A DNA stretch of 64,000 nt from Enterococcus silesiacus (GTDB taxonomy: Bacteria > Bacillota > Bacilli > Lactobacillales > Enterococcaceae). The stretch spans positions 2,232,001 to 2,296,000 of the forward strand of contig CP013614.1 of the NCBI GenBank assembly GCA_001465115.1, given 5' to 3'. Positions 50,364 to 58,603 of the stretch are shown here, in pieces. Position numbers and translations under genes: made by a program. A model generated the notes under the pieces. It saw only the letters and a list, made by a program, of their open reading frames with translations. It did no database searches and was not told the origin of the DNA. Positions within the stretch are counted from its first letter, which is position 1; each line of letters begins with the position of its first letter.

Positions 50364-50960
50364 TTAGTTAAATTCTAAGAAACGTGCGCTATCTTCCATA
50401 TATTCTTTTTCGCCAGCTGGCGCTTCGATTGAACCAAAAACAAGTTGTGCTCTTAATTTCCATTGGCTTGGAATAGACCATTCTTTAGCTACAGCTTCAT
50501 CGATTACTGGATTGTAATGTTGTAAGTTTGCACCAATATTTTTTTGAGCTAAGGCAGTCCAAACGTTGGCTTGAGTCAAACCACTTGCTTGTTCTGACCA
50601 GACTGGGAAGTTATCCGCATATAATTCAAATTGTTCTTGTAGATTTTTTACGATATCCATATCTTCAAAGAAAAGCAATGTACCCGTTCCTGCTGCAAAG
50701 CTTTGTAATTTAGCTTGTGTATTTGGGAAAGCTTCTGCAGGTGTTAAAGGTTTCAAGGCTTCTTCTGTCATTGACCATAATTTTTTATGTGCATCGCCGA
50801 ATAAGAAAACTACACGTTGAGTTTGTGAGTTAAAAGATGATGGACTTTCTCTAACGATCTCTTTCACTAACGCTGTGATTTCTTCTTGTGATTGTGGTAA
50901 GTTATCTCCTAAAGCGTAGATTGAACGGCGTTTTTTTAATGCTTGGATAAATTCTGTCAT
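50364..50960 (-). CDS. nitroreductase family protein, Frm2-like
   Basis: 198 residues with the FMN-binding start LKKRRSIYALG, the core IVRESPSSFNSQTQRVVFLFG, and the domain TLLFFEDMDIVKNLQEQFE. It is typical of the nitroreductase subgroup that lacks the Cys-rich parts and acts on quinones or nitro compounds. First gene of a pair with the CatE-like dioxygenase. Its promoter has palindromes fitting a YodB/CatR-type repressor (see regulatory entry). Confidence 0.88.
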   Translation of the reverse strand: MTEFIQALKKRRSIYALGDNLPQSQEEITALVKEIVRESPSSFNSQTQRVVFLFGDAHKKLWSMTEEALKPLTPAEAFPNTQAKLQSFAAGTGTLLFFEDMDIVKNLQEQFELYADNFPVWSEQASGLTQANVWTALAQKNIGANLQHYNPVIDEAVAKEWSIPSQWKLRAQLVFGSIEAPAGEKEYMEDSARFLEFN

Positions 50961-51007
50961 GTGTATTGCTCCTTTTCGATTTCAATTAGTTTTTAGATTA
51001 CTTGAAT

Positions 51008-51036
51008 AGTATATCGTCTTACTAAAAGTAAGTAAA
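51008..51036 (-). promoter_or_regulatory. promoter with palindromic operators of the nitroreductase/CatE pair
   Basis: On the minus strand TTTACT and TATACT are 17 bases apart. Between and around them lie CTTAC-TTTTA-GTAAG (51,018-51,032) and a second pair of half-sites, GTAAGT and ACTTAC, just upstream. This fits binding of a MarR/HxlR-type repressor such as YodB or CatR. Confidence 0.55.
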
Positions 51037-51124
51037 GAGTTTTGACTTACTTTTTATAAGTTTTTTTCAGATAAAAAGAAAAAAGCCTAAGACAAGGGAA
51101 TTATTGCCTCAAACTTTCCTCTTT

Positions 51125-51490
51125 CTATTTAAAAATCAACAAGGCTATTAATGTAATAATTGCTGGAATCCCTTGTTTTATCAAAATTGATTTGGATGAA
51201 GTCAGTCCACCATACACGGCAGCAACAACTACACAAATGATGAAAAATGTTACCGCACTCCAACTATTTGCTGCAAAAAGAGCACCCCATAAAATTCCTG
51301 TAGCTAAAAAGCCGTTATATAGTCCTTGATTTTTGAATAGCGTTTGGACTCTTGGATCATCCAAAAATTCTTTATCCAAACCAAAGCTACGTTGTGCTGC
51401 AGGTGATGTCGTTTGAAACATTTCCAAATATAAAATGTAATAATGTTCAACCGCAACGATTACAGCCAAAACTAATGGAATAATATGCAT
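51125..51490 (-). CDS. DUF1304 family membrane protein
   Basis: 121 residues, four membrane helices. The family pattern is seen: VAVEHYYILYLEMFQTTSPA near the start, FLDDPRVQTLFKNQGLYNGF and the Gly/Ala-rich helices (FFIICVVVAAVYGGLTSSK). Function unknown. It follows the nitroreductase gene at 51.5 kb by a few bases, so it shares its ArsR-controlled promoter. Confidence 0.88.
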   Translation of the reverse strand: MHIIPLVLAVIVAVEHYYILYLEMFQTTSPAAQRSFGLDKEFLDDPRVQTLFKNQGLYNGFLATGILWGALFAANSWSAVTFFIICVVVAAVYGGLTSSKSILIKQGIPAIITLIALLIFK

Positions 51491-51501
51491 GATTTATCCT
51501 C

Positions 51502-52140
51502 CTATTTCCAAGTTGTAATATCAGCTGCTGGTAAGCGATAAGAAGGGTAGCCTGCTTCATTAGCTTTCCCAATTGAAACGATCATTACTGGGTAGTAACG
51601 TTCTTTATCCATGCCCAATGCTTCAGCAATTTTTTCACGTTCGAAGCCACCGATAGGATTTGTATCATAACCGTACGCTCTGGCTACTAACATTAAGTTC
51701 ATCGCAGCTAAGGCACCATCAATCGTCGCCATTTCTTTTTTATCTTCTGTGGACATTTGCTCAAATAAAGGACTCAACACTTCTAATTGACGCTCTTTGA
51801 CTTCTTGGGGCATTAAGTTTTGTTCAACCGCTGTACCATAGATTTTTTCGGCGTGCTCAAAGCTATTTAAATCACCAAAAATCACGATCATTGCGGCAGA
51901 TGTTTCATTTTGTAACTTATTAAAACGAACAAGAGGTGCCAAAGCTTCTTTGCCTGCTTCACTTTCAACAACAGTAAAACGCCAAGGTTGCATATTCACT
52001 GAAGATGGCGCTTTAACGGTATCATTGATAATTTGTTCCATTTCTTCATGGCTGATTTTAACTGTGGGATCGTAGTTGCGAATCGATCTTCGGCCCTTCA
52101 TAATCGTATCAAAATTATTTTCTCTATATGTGTTTTCCAT
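51502..52140 (-). CDS. nitroreductase family protein
   Basis: 212 residues with FMN contacts in MKGRRSIRNYDPTVKISHEE, VKAPSSVNMQPWRFTVV and GGFEREKIAEALGMDKERYY. Probable NAD(P)H-dependent flavin reductase of nitro compounds or quinones. The ATG used lies four codons inside the longest frame, behind GATGAGGGA. It is followed by a DUF1304 gene and is divergent from an ArsR-type gene that probably controls it. Confidence 0.9.
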   Translation of the reverse strand: MENTYRENNFDTIMKGRRSIRNYDPTVKISHEEMEQIINDTVKAPSSVNMQPWRFTVVESEAGKEALAPLVRFNKLQNETSAAMIVIFGDLNSFEHAEKIYGTAVEQNLMPQEVKERQLEVLSPLFEQMSTEDKKEMATIDGALAAMNLMLVARAYGYDTNPIGGFEREKIAEALGMDKERYYPVMIVSIGKANEAGYPSYRLPAADITTWK

Positions 52141-52163
52141 AATATCCCTCATCTCTTTTGATC

Positions 52164-52237
52164 GTTCGAATATTTTCGAACATTAAAAATATATCACTCT
52201 CTCAGTAATATGTAAAGTAGAATGTTTATGTTATAAT
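52164..52237. promoter_or_regulatory. divergent promoters with palindromic operator, nitroreductase / ArsR gene
   Basis: Minus strand: TTTACA and TATATT at 17-base spacing for the nitroreductase gene; GTTCGAA-TATT-TTCGAAC (52,164-52,181) covers its start point. Plus strand: an extended -10 TGTTATAAT (-10 at 52,232-52,237) lies only six bases before the ArsR start codon. The palindrome is a good operator for the regulator. Confidence 0.6.
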
Positions 52238-52243
52238 CTGTTT

Positions 52244-52552
52244 ATGAAAAATAAACTGTCCAATACCAACGATCCTGTTCTTCAAGCATTACAAGCAGTT
52301 AGTGATCCGATCCGTTTAAACATTCTTACTTGTTTACTGATCGATGGTGAAAAGCGGATAACGTCAGAAAAATACCATATTGTAAAATCTACTTTATCTC
52401 ACCATATAAAACTACTAAAAGATGCTCAGTTGATTCAAGAAATCAAAACAGGTACCACTAAAACGTACGTTTTAAATCAAGACTATATCCAGCAAGAATT
52501 ACCTGGGCTACTAGAATTAATTCGCTTTAGAGCAGGAAAAACACCTAAATAA
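52244..52552 (+). CDS. ArsR-family winged-helix regulator
   Basis: 102 residues with the typical start LQAVSDPIRLNILTCLLIDG, recognition helix KSTLSHHIKLLKDAQLI and the wing IKTGTTKTYVLN. The metal-binding ELCVCDL motif of ArsR is absent, so it probably senses something other than metal, perhaps a quinone or oxidant. The -10 box ends six bases before the ATG and no ribosome site is present, which suggests a leaderless mRNA. It faces away from the nitroreductase gene. Confidence 0.88.
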   Translation: MKNKLSNTNDPVLQALQAVSDPIRLNILTCLLIDGEKRITSEKYHIVKSTLSHHIKLLKDAQLIQEIKTGTTKTYVLNQDYIQQELPGLLELIRFRAGKTPK

Positions 52553-52592
52553 ACCAACATCGACACAGCAAGCTGTTGATGTTGGTTTATTT
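52551..52592. terminator. terminator between ArsR gene and BKACE operon
   Basis: AAACCAACATC pairs with GATGTTGGTTT (ACA/TGT pair inside as well), flanked by TTATTTATTT. It may serve both strands. Confidence 0.8.
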
Positions 52593-52600
52593 ATTTACTA

Positions 52601-53431
52601 TTACACTTTTTTAGTAAGTCCTAATAACGCTCTTGCTTCATCTGGTGTAGCAACTTCTTTACCTAATTCAGCAATCAACGTTTTTGCCCGTTCGACAAAC
52701 TCAACATTTGATTTTGCTAGCTGACCTTTGAAAAGGTAGCTATTATCTTCCATTCCAACTCGAACATGTCCGCCAAGTGCTAATGTTGTCATTAGAATCG
52801 GTGTACTTTCTTTACCAATACCAAAAGCACTCCACGTAGCATTTTCTGGCAATAAACTTTTTAAATAGACTAGATTTTCCACGGTTGCAGCAATCCCACC
52901 TGGGGCTCCTAAGACAAACTGGAAATGAAGTGGTTCTGTAAGGATGCCTTTTTTAGCATAATAAAGTGCGTTGTACAACATCCCTGGATCAAACACTTCA
53001 ATTTCTGGTTTAACATTGACTTCCTGCATTTTTTTACCTAGTTTTTCTAAAAATAGTGGATTGTTTTCAAATACAGTCGTATGTTGCCAATTCATCGTAC
53101 CACAATCATAACTTGCGATTTCAGGTAATAATTCAACAAATGGTTTCATTCGCTCGTCATCATTAAATCCTGTTCCCCCAGAAGTCGTGATATTAATGAC
53201 AATATCACATTTTTCTCTGATCAAACCAACTGTTTCTTTGAATTTTTCAAAATCCATTGTGGGATTGCCCGCGTCATCTCTGACATGAATATGAGCAATT
53301 GCTGCTCCTGCTTGGTAACATTTATAAACTTCTTCGGCAATTTCCACGGGAGTCAATGGTACATTGGGATTATGTTCTTTCGTTGTATAGCCACCTGTTG
53401 TAGCCACGGTAATCATTACTTTATTTTTCAA
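52601..53431 (-). CDS. beta-keto acid cleavage enzyme (BKACE, DUF849)
   Basis: About 276 residues. The zinc-site motif GAAIAHIHVRDDAGNPTMD and VINITTSGGTG are clear, as are the domains EVFDPGMLYNALYYAKKGIL and FQFVLGAPGGIAATVEN. The family condenses a beta-keto acid with acetyl-CoA to give acetoacetate and a new acyl-CoA. The start is uncertain; a TTG after AAAGG is chosen, the frame being open to 53,458. It is the last gene of an operon that has every enzyme needed to use acetoacetate. The amine or hydroxy group of its substrate cannot be read from the sequence. Confidence 0.88.
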   Translation of the reverse strand: MKNKVMITVATTGGYTTKEHNPNVPLTPVEIAEEVYKCYQAGAAIAHIHVRDDAGNPTMDFEKFKETVGLIREKCDIVINITTSGGTGFNDDERMKPFVELLPEIASYDCGTMNWQHTTVFENNPLFLEKLGKKMQEVNVKPEIEVFDPGMLYNALYYAKKGILTEPLHFQFVLGAPGGIAATVENLVYLKSLLPENATWSAFGIGKESTPILMTTLALGGHVRVGMEDNSYLFKGQLAKSNVEFVERAKTLIAELGKEVATPDEARALLGLTKKV

Positions 53432-53447
53432 TTTTATCAAAGCCTTT

Positions 53448-54218
53448 CTATTCTTCAATCATTGCGACAGCACGAATCCAACCTGCACTTGCTGCTTTTA
53501 ATTTTACAGGGAAACAACTGAATTTAAACCCTGTTGCAGGAACTTGATCTAGATTTGCAAGTTTCTCTATATGGCAATATGCTTTTTCGATTCCAGCAAA
53601 ATGACCTTCCCAAATAATACTTTTATCACCAGTTTCATCAAATTCTTTTCCAACGATTTTCAGTGGTCTATCCCAACTCCAAGCATCAGTTCCCATCACA
53701 TGAATGCCTTGATCGATCAACCATAAAGTAACTTCACGACCCATTCCACATCCTGCTGAAAGATAGTCGATCGTCCCCCATTTTTTTGAAGCACCCGTAT
53801 TAACTAAGACAATATCGCCAGGCTTCAACGTATAGTTTAGGCGTGCAAATTCTTTTTCAAAATCTGCGATCGTTGCGGCCGATCCGTCAGCTTTGTCAGT
53901 AAAATCAACTACTACACCATCGCCATAACACCATTCTAAAGGAACTTCATCAATTGTCCAAGCTTTCTCACCATTATTCATGGTTGGATGATAATGATAA
54001 GGGGCATCTAAATGCGTCCCCGCATGTGTTGTCAATGACACATCTTCCAAAGCCCAAGCTAGCCCTTCAGGAAGATCTTCTGTCGTTGCTGTTCCAAAAA
54101 AACTCAGCATATAATCGATGCTGTCTTTATGGTCTTTGTATTTGATTTCGGGAATCATCCCCACTGGATCAGATGGCAAATCACTTTCAATAGTTGTACT
54201 TAAATCGATAAATTTCAT
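53448..54218 (-). CDS. cyclase family metal-dependent hydrolase
   Basis: 256 residues with the zinc motif HAGTHLDAPYHY plus the later VLVNTGASKKWG and GTDAWSWDRPL. The family includes kynurenine formamidase and other enzymes opening amides or cyclic compounds. Transcribed just before BKACE (almost overlapping). It may open or release the keto acid precursor. Preceded by AGGAGG. Confidence 0.88.
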   Translation of the reverse strand: MKFIDLSTTIESDLPSDPVGMIPEIKYKDHKDSIDYMLSFFGTATTEDLPEGLAWALEDVSLTTHAGTHLDAPYHYHPTMNNGEKAWTIDEVPLEWCYGDGVVVDFTDKADGSAATIADFEKEFARLNYTLKPGDIVLVNTGASKKWGTIDYLSAGCGMGREVTLWLIDQGIHVMGTDAWSWDRPLKIVGKEFDETGDKSIIWEGHFAGIEKAYCHIEKLANLDQVPATGFKFSCFPVKLKAASAGWIRAVAMIEE

Positions 54219-54235
54219 GTTGTTTCCTCCTTATT

Positions 54236-54570
54236 TTAAAAGCTGAAAGAGCTTGGTCAGCCTTGACAGGAAAATAGGAAAAAATAAATGTGGTGCTCTT
54301 TACCACAATTATTTTTTATCTTTTTCCCGAAACCTTCAATCCTTAGAGCTTTAGCTCTTAGGAATTGATGAGATCGAAGCAAAGCGTAGTGGCTAGCTCT
54401 TGAAGCTAGATAATACAAAAGCGTAGCGGGCTCGTTTAGCTCTGACAGAAAAATAGGAAAAATTGACTGTGATGCTTTTTGTCACATTCCATTTTTATCT
54501 TTTTTCCGAAGAGCTAGCCCGCGTAGCTAGATAATACAAAAGCTGAACGACTAGCCCGCATGTCTAATAA
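54236..54570 (+). repeat. two and a part copies of the enterococcal intergenic repeat
   Basis: This gap between the cyclase and permease genes is filled by repeats. 54,236-54,413 is a long copy with an inserted stretch (CTTAGAGCTTTAGCTCTTAGG hairpin region), 54,416-54,533 is a full copy, and 54,537-54,570 is a truncated start. Blocks as in the other members: AAAATAGGAAAAA, TGTGATG-TTTTT-GTCACA-type hairpin, TTTTTATCTTTTTTCCGAAG and CTAGCCCGCGTAGCTAGATA. Confidence 0.8.
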
Positions 54571-54582
54571 TTCTTCATTCTA

Positions 54583-55899
54583 CTAAAACAAAACAGCCAA
54601 GATAAATGCTGCGATAAACGCGATAAAACTACCTACTACCACAGAGATAAATAAATTTTTATAGGTTTCTTTGTGTGTCAAACCAGTTAGCGCATACATT
54701 GACAACAACGCACCGCATTGGGGTAAACAAGTTAGTACGCCTGAAGCAATGGCTGACATCCGGTGAATAATCGCAGGGTCAATCCCCATATCTACATAAG
54801 GCTGAACGAAATTGTTCATCACGATACCTAAGGCACCAGATGAAGAACCGGTTACACCAGCCATCGCGCCAGTTAAAACTGATAAGCTAATCAACGGGTT
54901 ACCAGGTATACTTTGAATTCCAGCCAAAATTGTTTGAAAACCTGCTGCCGAAGCAACCACGGACCCAAAACCAACTGCAGATGCTGAAAAAATCGTTGGT
55001 GAGATTGCACCAGTAGCACCTAAATTCAGCACTTGCTTATGACTATCAATATATCTATGAAAGGCCAAACCAGAAACAATGATCGACACTGTTAAAGCCG
55101 GTATGATAATATTTCCGATTTTAAGAAAACTTCCAACAAAAATAATAACGATCAGTGTGACTAACGGAAGTAAACTTAAAAATAAATTTGGACTATTTTT
55201 CTGTTCTTTTTGGTCTTCTTTTTTTGAATATTTTGGATCGAAGGTTTCGCCATTATTCAAAGCTGTTTTTAGTTCTCTTTTCATACACCACAAACCCCAA
55301 ATCGTTACAACGATCGATGCGACAATTCCTAGCATCGGTGCAGCCGTTAAGGTTGTCCCTAAAGTCATTGTGGGAATGACATTTTGAATTGCAGGAGTTC
55401 CTGGCATCATAGTCATTGTAACGGTTGCAACACCGAGAAAATAAGGTGTGATGATCAAGCGCCAAGGAATGTTTAACTTTTCAAACAAGTTTCTAGCTAA
55501 AGGAACGACTGCAAAAAGCACTACAAAGAGACTCACACCGCCGTATGTTAGCAATAAGCTCATTAGAAAAATAGCTACTAGCACAGAATACGGTTTTTCA
55601 GTGCCTGTTAATTTTAGAATACCATTTGCGATGGAATTTGCGGCACCACTTTCTTCAATATATTTTGCCAAAACTGATCCCAGTAAGAAAATAATAAAGA
55701 AGGAAGCAACAAACCCAGATAAGCCGCCCATATAAGAAGTGGGTCCTTTTAATAGACTATCCAAAATCGGCATTCGATTCGTCAACATCACGATCAAAGC
55801 GCATAAAGGTGAAATCACTAAAATATTTACCCCTTTAAGAGACAGATAAATGATCAATCCAGTAGCAAATATAACACCGACAATTGCTAAAATTTCCAT
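54583..55899 (-). CDS. GntP-family/organic acid permease
   Basis: 438 residues with about 12 membrane helices. Family signs are LGSVLAKYIEESGAANSIAN, YFLGVATVTMTMMPGTPAIQ and TGAMAGVTGSSSGALGIVMN. Members import gluconate, hydroxybutyrate or similar acids with protons. Its place in the BKACE operon, overlapping the thiolase gene by one base, suggests uptake of the keto acid or its precursor. Confidence 0.88.
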   Translation of the reverse strand: MEILAIVGVIFATGLIIYLSLKGVNILVISPLCALIVMLTNRMPILDSLLKGPTSYMGGLSGFVASFFIIFLLGSVLAKYIEESGAANSIANGILKLTGTEKPYSVLVAIFLMSLLLTYGGVSLFVVLFAVVPLARNLFEKLNIPWRLIITPYFLGVATVTMTMMPGTPAIQNVIPTMTLGTTLTAAPMLGIVASIVVTIWGLWCMKRELKTALNNGETFDPKYSKKEDQKEQKNSPNLFLSLLPLVTLIVIIFVGSFLKIGNIIIPALTVSIIVSGLAFHRYIDSHKQVLNLGATGAISPTIFSASAVGFGSVVASAAGFQTILAGIQSIPGNPLISLSVLTGAMAGVTGSSSGALGIVMNNFVQPYVDMGIDPAIIHRMSAIASGVLTCLPQCGALLSMYALTGLTHKETYKNLFISVVVGSFIAFIAAFILAVLF

Positions 55900-57089
55900 T
55901 ATCTAGACTCCCTTCTTTCAACGATCATCGATACACCCATCCCGCCGCCAACACAAAGTGTCGCCAAGCCTGTTTTTGCTTGAGTCTCATTTAATCCATG
56001 TAACAAAGTAGTCAAAATTCTGGCTCCTGAAGCGCCGATTGGATGACCTAAGGCAATTGCTCCACCGTGAATATTGGTTTTTTCCAAATCAAGATTTAGT
56101 TCTTTTGCGACAGTCAAAGATTGTGCCGCAAATGCTTCGTTTGACTCAATTAAATCAATTGCTTCAATCGTCAGACCTGTTTTTTGCAGCACTTTTTTTG
56201 TTGAAACCACAGGACCATAGCCCATGATCGCTGGATCCACCCCTTCAAATGCATAACCTTTGATCGTTGCCATATAGGAAATGCCTAGTAATTCTGCTTT
56301 TTCTTTACTCATTAAGAGCATCATCGCAGCACCGTCATTAATACCGGAGGCATTTCCTGCCGTAACCGTCCCTTGCTCTTTGAAGACGGTCTTCAATTGT
56401 CCTAATTTTTCGATAGACAAACCTGCTCGAGGTCCTTCATCAGCTGTCATGATAAACGGCTCCTGTTTTTTTCTAGGAATCGTGATCGGGACGATTTGCT
56501 CGTCGAAGGCATGCTCCTCAATAGCTTTCAACGCTTTTTCTTGACTGTTTAAAGCAAATGCATCTTGTGCTTCTCGTGTAATATTGAATTGCTCCGCTAA
56601 ATTCTCAGCAGTGATCCCCATATGAATCCCAGAAAAGGCATCCGTCAAACCATCAGATAAAATCGTATCCGTTAACTGACCATGACCCATTCGCAATCCC
56701 CAACGGCTGTCTGATGAAACATAGCCTGCTTGGCTCATACTTTCACTACCACCAACTAAAACAACTTCCCGATCCCCTGACAAAATGGCTTGAGCCCCAT
56801 TGATCACAGCTTTTAACCCGGAACCACAAACATTGCCCACAGTTGATGCAGGAACAGTAAAAGGAATGCCAGCATTTACGGCAATTTGCCGGGCCACATT
56901 TTGACCTTTACCAGCCGATAAAACATTGCCGATAATTACTTCTTCAATCAACTCTTTTTCAATACCTGCTTTTTCAATGAGTCTTTCCACTACTTTAACA
57001 CCTAAATCAACTGCTGAAAATTGTGCAAGTGAACCGCCGAAACTCCCAATCGGGGTTCTCATTGCCGATACGATCACGACTTCTTTCAT
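55899..57089 (-). CDS. acetyl-CoA C-acetyltransferase (thiolase)
   Basis: 396 residues with all catalytic parts: Cys in GNVCGSGLKAVING, His in GGAIALGHPIGASGARI, and Cys in ATLCVGGGMGVSM. Length and motifs are those of degradative/biosynthetic thiolase II, which splits acetoacetyl-CoA to two acetyl-CoA. It sits directly after the CoA transferase pair (overlap by four bases) and before the permease, completing the use of acetoacetate. Confidence 0.95.
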   Translation of the reverse strand: MKEVVIVSAMRTPIGSFGGSLAQFSAVDLGVKVVERLIEKAGIEKELIEEVIIGNVLSAGKGQNVARQIAVNAGIPFTVPASTVGNVCGSGLKAVINGAQAILSGDREVVLVGGSESMSQAGYVSSDSRWGLRMGHGQLTDTILSDGLTDAFSGIHMGITAENLAEQFNITREAQDAFALNSQEKALKAIEEHAFDEQIVPITIPRKKQEPFIMTADEGPRAGLSIEKLGQLKTVFKEQGTVTAGNASGINDGAAMMLLMSKEKAELLGISYMATIKGYAFEGVDPAIMGYGPVVSTKKVLQKTGLTIEAIDLIESNEAFAAQSLTVAKELNLDLEKTNIHGGAIALGHPIGASGARILTTLLHGLNETQAKTGLATLCVGGGMGVSMIVERRESR

Positions 57090-57766
57090 AAAACAACTCC
57101 CTTTCCTATTCCCTCAAGCAGCGACTGACCAATGGTAAAGTCAGCCTCTGTTTTTGCTTTGATCTCTTCTAAAGTACTTTCATTACAAATTTCAATCAAG
57201 GTTAATTGCCCCTCGATAAATTCAAACACCGCTAGCTCCGTAACAATCATCGAAACCACAGCACTTGCTGTCAACGGCAGCGCACATTCCTTTAGTATTT
57301 TGGGCTCGTTCTTTTTGGTTGTATGCTCCATTGCGATAATTACTTTTTTAGCGCCTGCAACAAGATCCATTGCACCACCCATTCCTGGAATCAATTTCCC
57401 TGGAATCATCCAATTCGCTAGATTACCTTGTTGATCTACTTGCAGTCCACCTAAAACGGTGATATCGATATGTCCACCTCGGATCAGTGAAAATGATGTT
57501 AAACTATCAATAAATGCGCCGCCTTTAATGATTCCTGCTGGTGCACCACCAGCGTTGACTAATGTTGACGTTTGCTGATTTCCAGATGGTTTATCGATTC
57601 CCACAACCCCATTTTCTGATTGCAGAAAGACTGTAATATCAGGGTCAATATAATTTGAGACCAATGTCGGCATCCCAATCCCTAAATTTACAACATCGCC
57701 GTCTTTTAATTCTTGCGCGACTCTTTGCGTAATTTTTTCTTTTAATGATAACTGTTTTTGCTGCAT
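57086..57766 (-). CDS. atoA: acetoacetate-type CoA transferase, beta subunit
   Basis: 226 residues with catalytic Glu in FLQSENGVVGID, the motif NLGIGMPTLVSNYI near the start and GGHIDITVLGGLQVDQQGNLA. Together with the alpha subunit encoded two bases upstream it moves CoA between acyl-CoA and acetoacetate. The gene name follows AtoA/ScoB-type proteins; the true acceptor is not proven. Confidence 0.9.
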   Translation of the reverse strand: MQQKQLSLKEKITQRVAQELKDGDVVNLGIGMPTLVSNYIDPDITVFLQSENGVVGIDKPSGNQQTSTLVNAGGAPAGIIKGGAFIDSLTSFSLIRGGHIDITVLGGLQVDQQGNLANWMIPGKLIPGMGGAMDLVAGAKKVIIAMEHTTKKNEPKILKECALPLTASAVVSMIVTELAVFEFIEGQLTLIEICNESTLEEIKAKTEADFTIGQSLLEGIGKGVVL

Positions 57767-57768
57767 AC

Positions 57769-58437
57769 CTACTGCTCCTTCACCAAAATTTTATCGATTA
57801 CGACGAATGGCGTAACAATTGCTTCTGGATCTAATTCACCAGCTTTCACGAATTCGTCGACCTCTACAATCACAGTATCAGCAGCAAGTGCCATAACTGG
57901 ATTGAAATTACGCGCTGCTTGTTGGTAAACAAGATTGCCTAACTCATCTGCTTTATGAGCCTTGATCAATGCGACATCAGCTTTAAGCGGCGTTTCTAAA
58001 AGATATTGTCGATTATCAATTTCGATCATCTCTTTACCTTCTTCAACAATTGTCCCTACACCAGTTGGGGTTAAAAAACCGCCCAGTCCGGAGCCACCTG
58101 CATGGATTTTTTCGGCTAATGTTCCTTGAGGAATTAATTCTACAGCTATTTCTTCATTGATCATTTGTCTTCCAGTTTCAGCGTTCATCCCAATATGAGA
58201 AGCAATAACTTTGTCAACTTTTCGATGCAATAATAAATGACCGACACCAAGTTTACTCTGATCTTCCCCAGCTAAAACTCCTGTATCATTGGTAATAATC
58301 GTTAAATTTTCAACATTTGTTTGAACAAGTTGATTGATCGCAGTCTCAGGAATGCCAACAGACATAAAGCCACCAATCATAATTGTATCACCCGTATGAA
58401 TATAATTTATCAATTCTTCTTTGTTTATCCTTTTCAT
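57769..58437 (-). CDS. atoD: acetoacetate-type CoA transferase, alpha subunit
   Basis: 222 residues from the ATG ten bases after GGAGG. Typical motifs are TIMIGGFMSVGIPETAINQL, GSGLGGFLTPTGVGT and KADVALIKAHKADELGNLVY. First gene of a six-gene minus-strand operon (CoA transferase, thiolase, permease, cyclase, BKACE). Divergent from the LysR gene, which probably controls it. Confidence 0.9.
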   Translation of the reverse strand: MKRINKEELINYIHTGDTIMIGGFMSVGIPETAINQLVQTNVENLTIITNDTGVLAGEDQSKLGVGHLLLHRKVDKVIASHIGMNAETGRQMINEEIAVELIPQGTLAEKIHAGGSGLGGFLTPTGVGTIVEEGKEMIEIDNRQYLLETPLKADVALIKAHKADELGNLVYQQAARNFNPVMALAADTVIVEVDEFVKAGELDPEAIVTPFVVIDKILVKEQ

Positions 58438-58535
58438 AACTACCTCCAACAATCAAAAATAAAACGGTTGCATTTCTTTTATAGCTCTATAATATCAATG
58501 CTAGCGCCCACTGTCTAAGACTTTATTTTTATATC

Positions 58536-58558
58536 ACCTATATGTTAAGGTTATAGGT
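58536..58558. promoter_or_regulatory. LysR-type operator between the regulator and the BKACE operon
   Basis: ACCTATA-N9-TATAGGT is a perfect inverted repeat containing the T-N11-A pattern that LysR regulators bind. It lies about 45 bases before the LysR start and 100 before the operon. Confidence 0.6.
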
Positions 58559-58603
58559 ATAAAATAGTTATTAAAAAGAAGCATTTTTTGGAGGGGATTC
58601 ATT

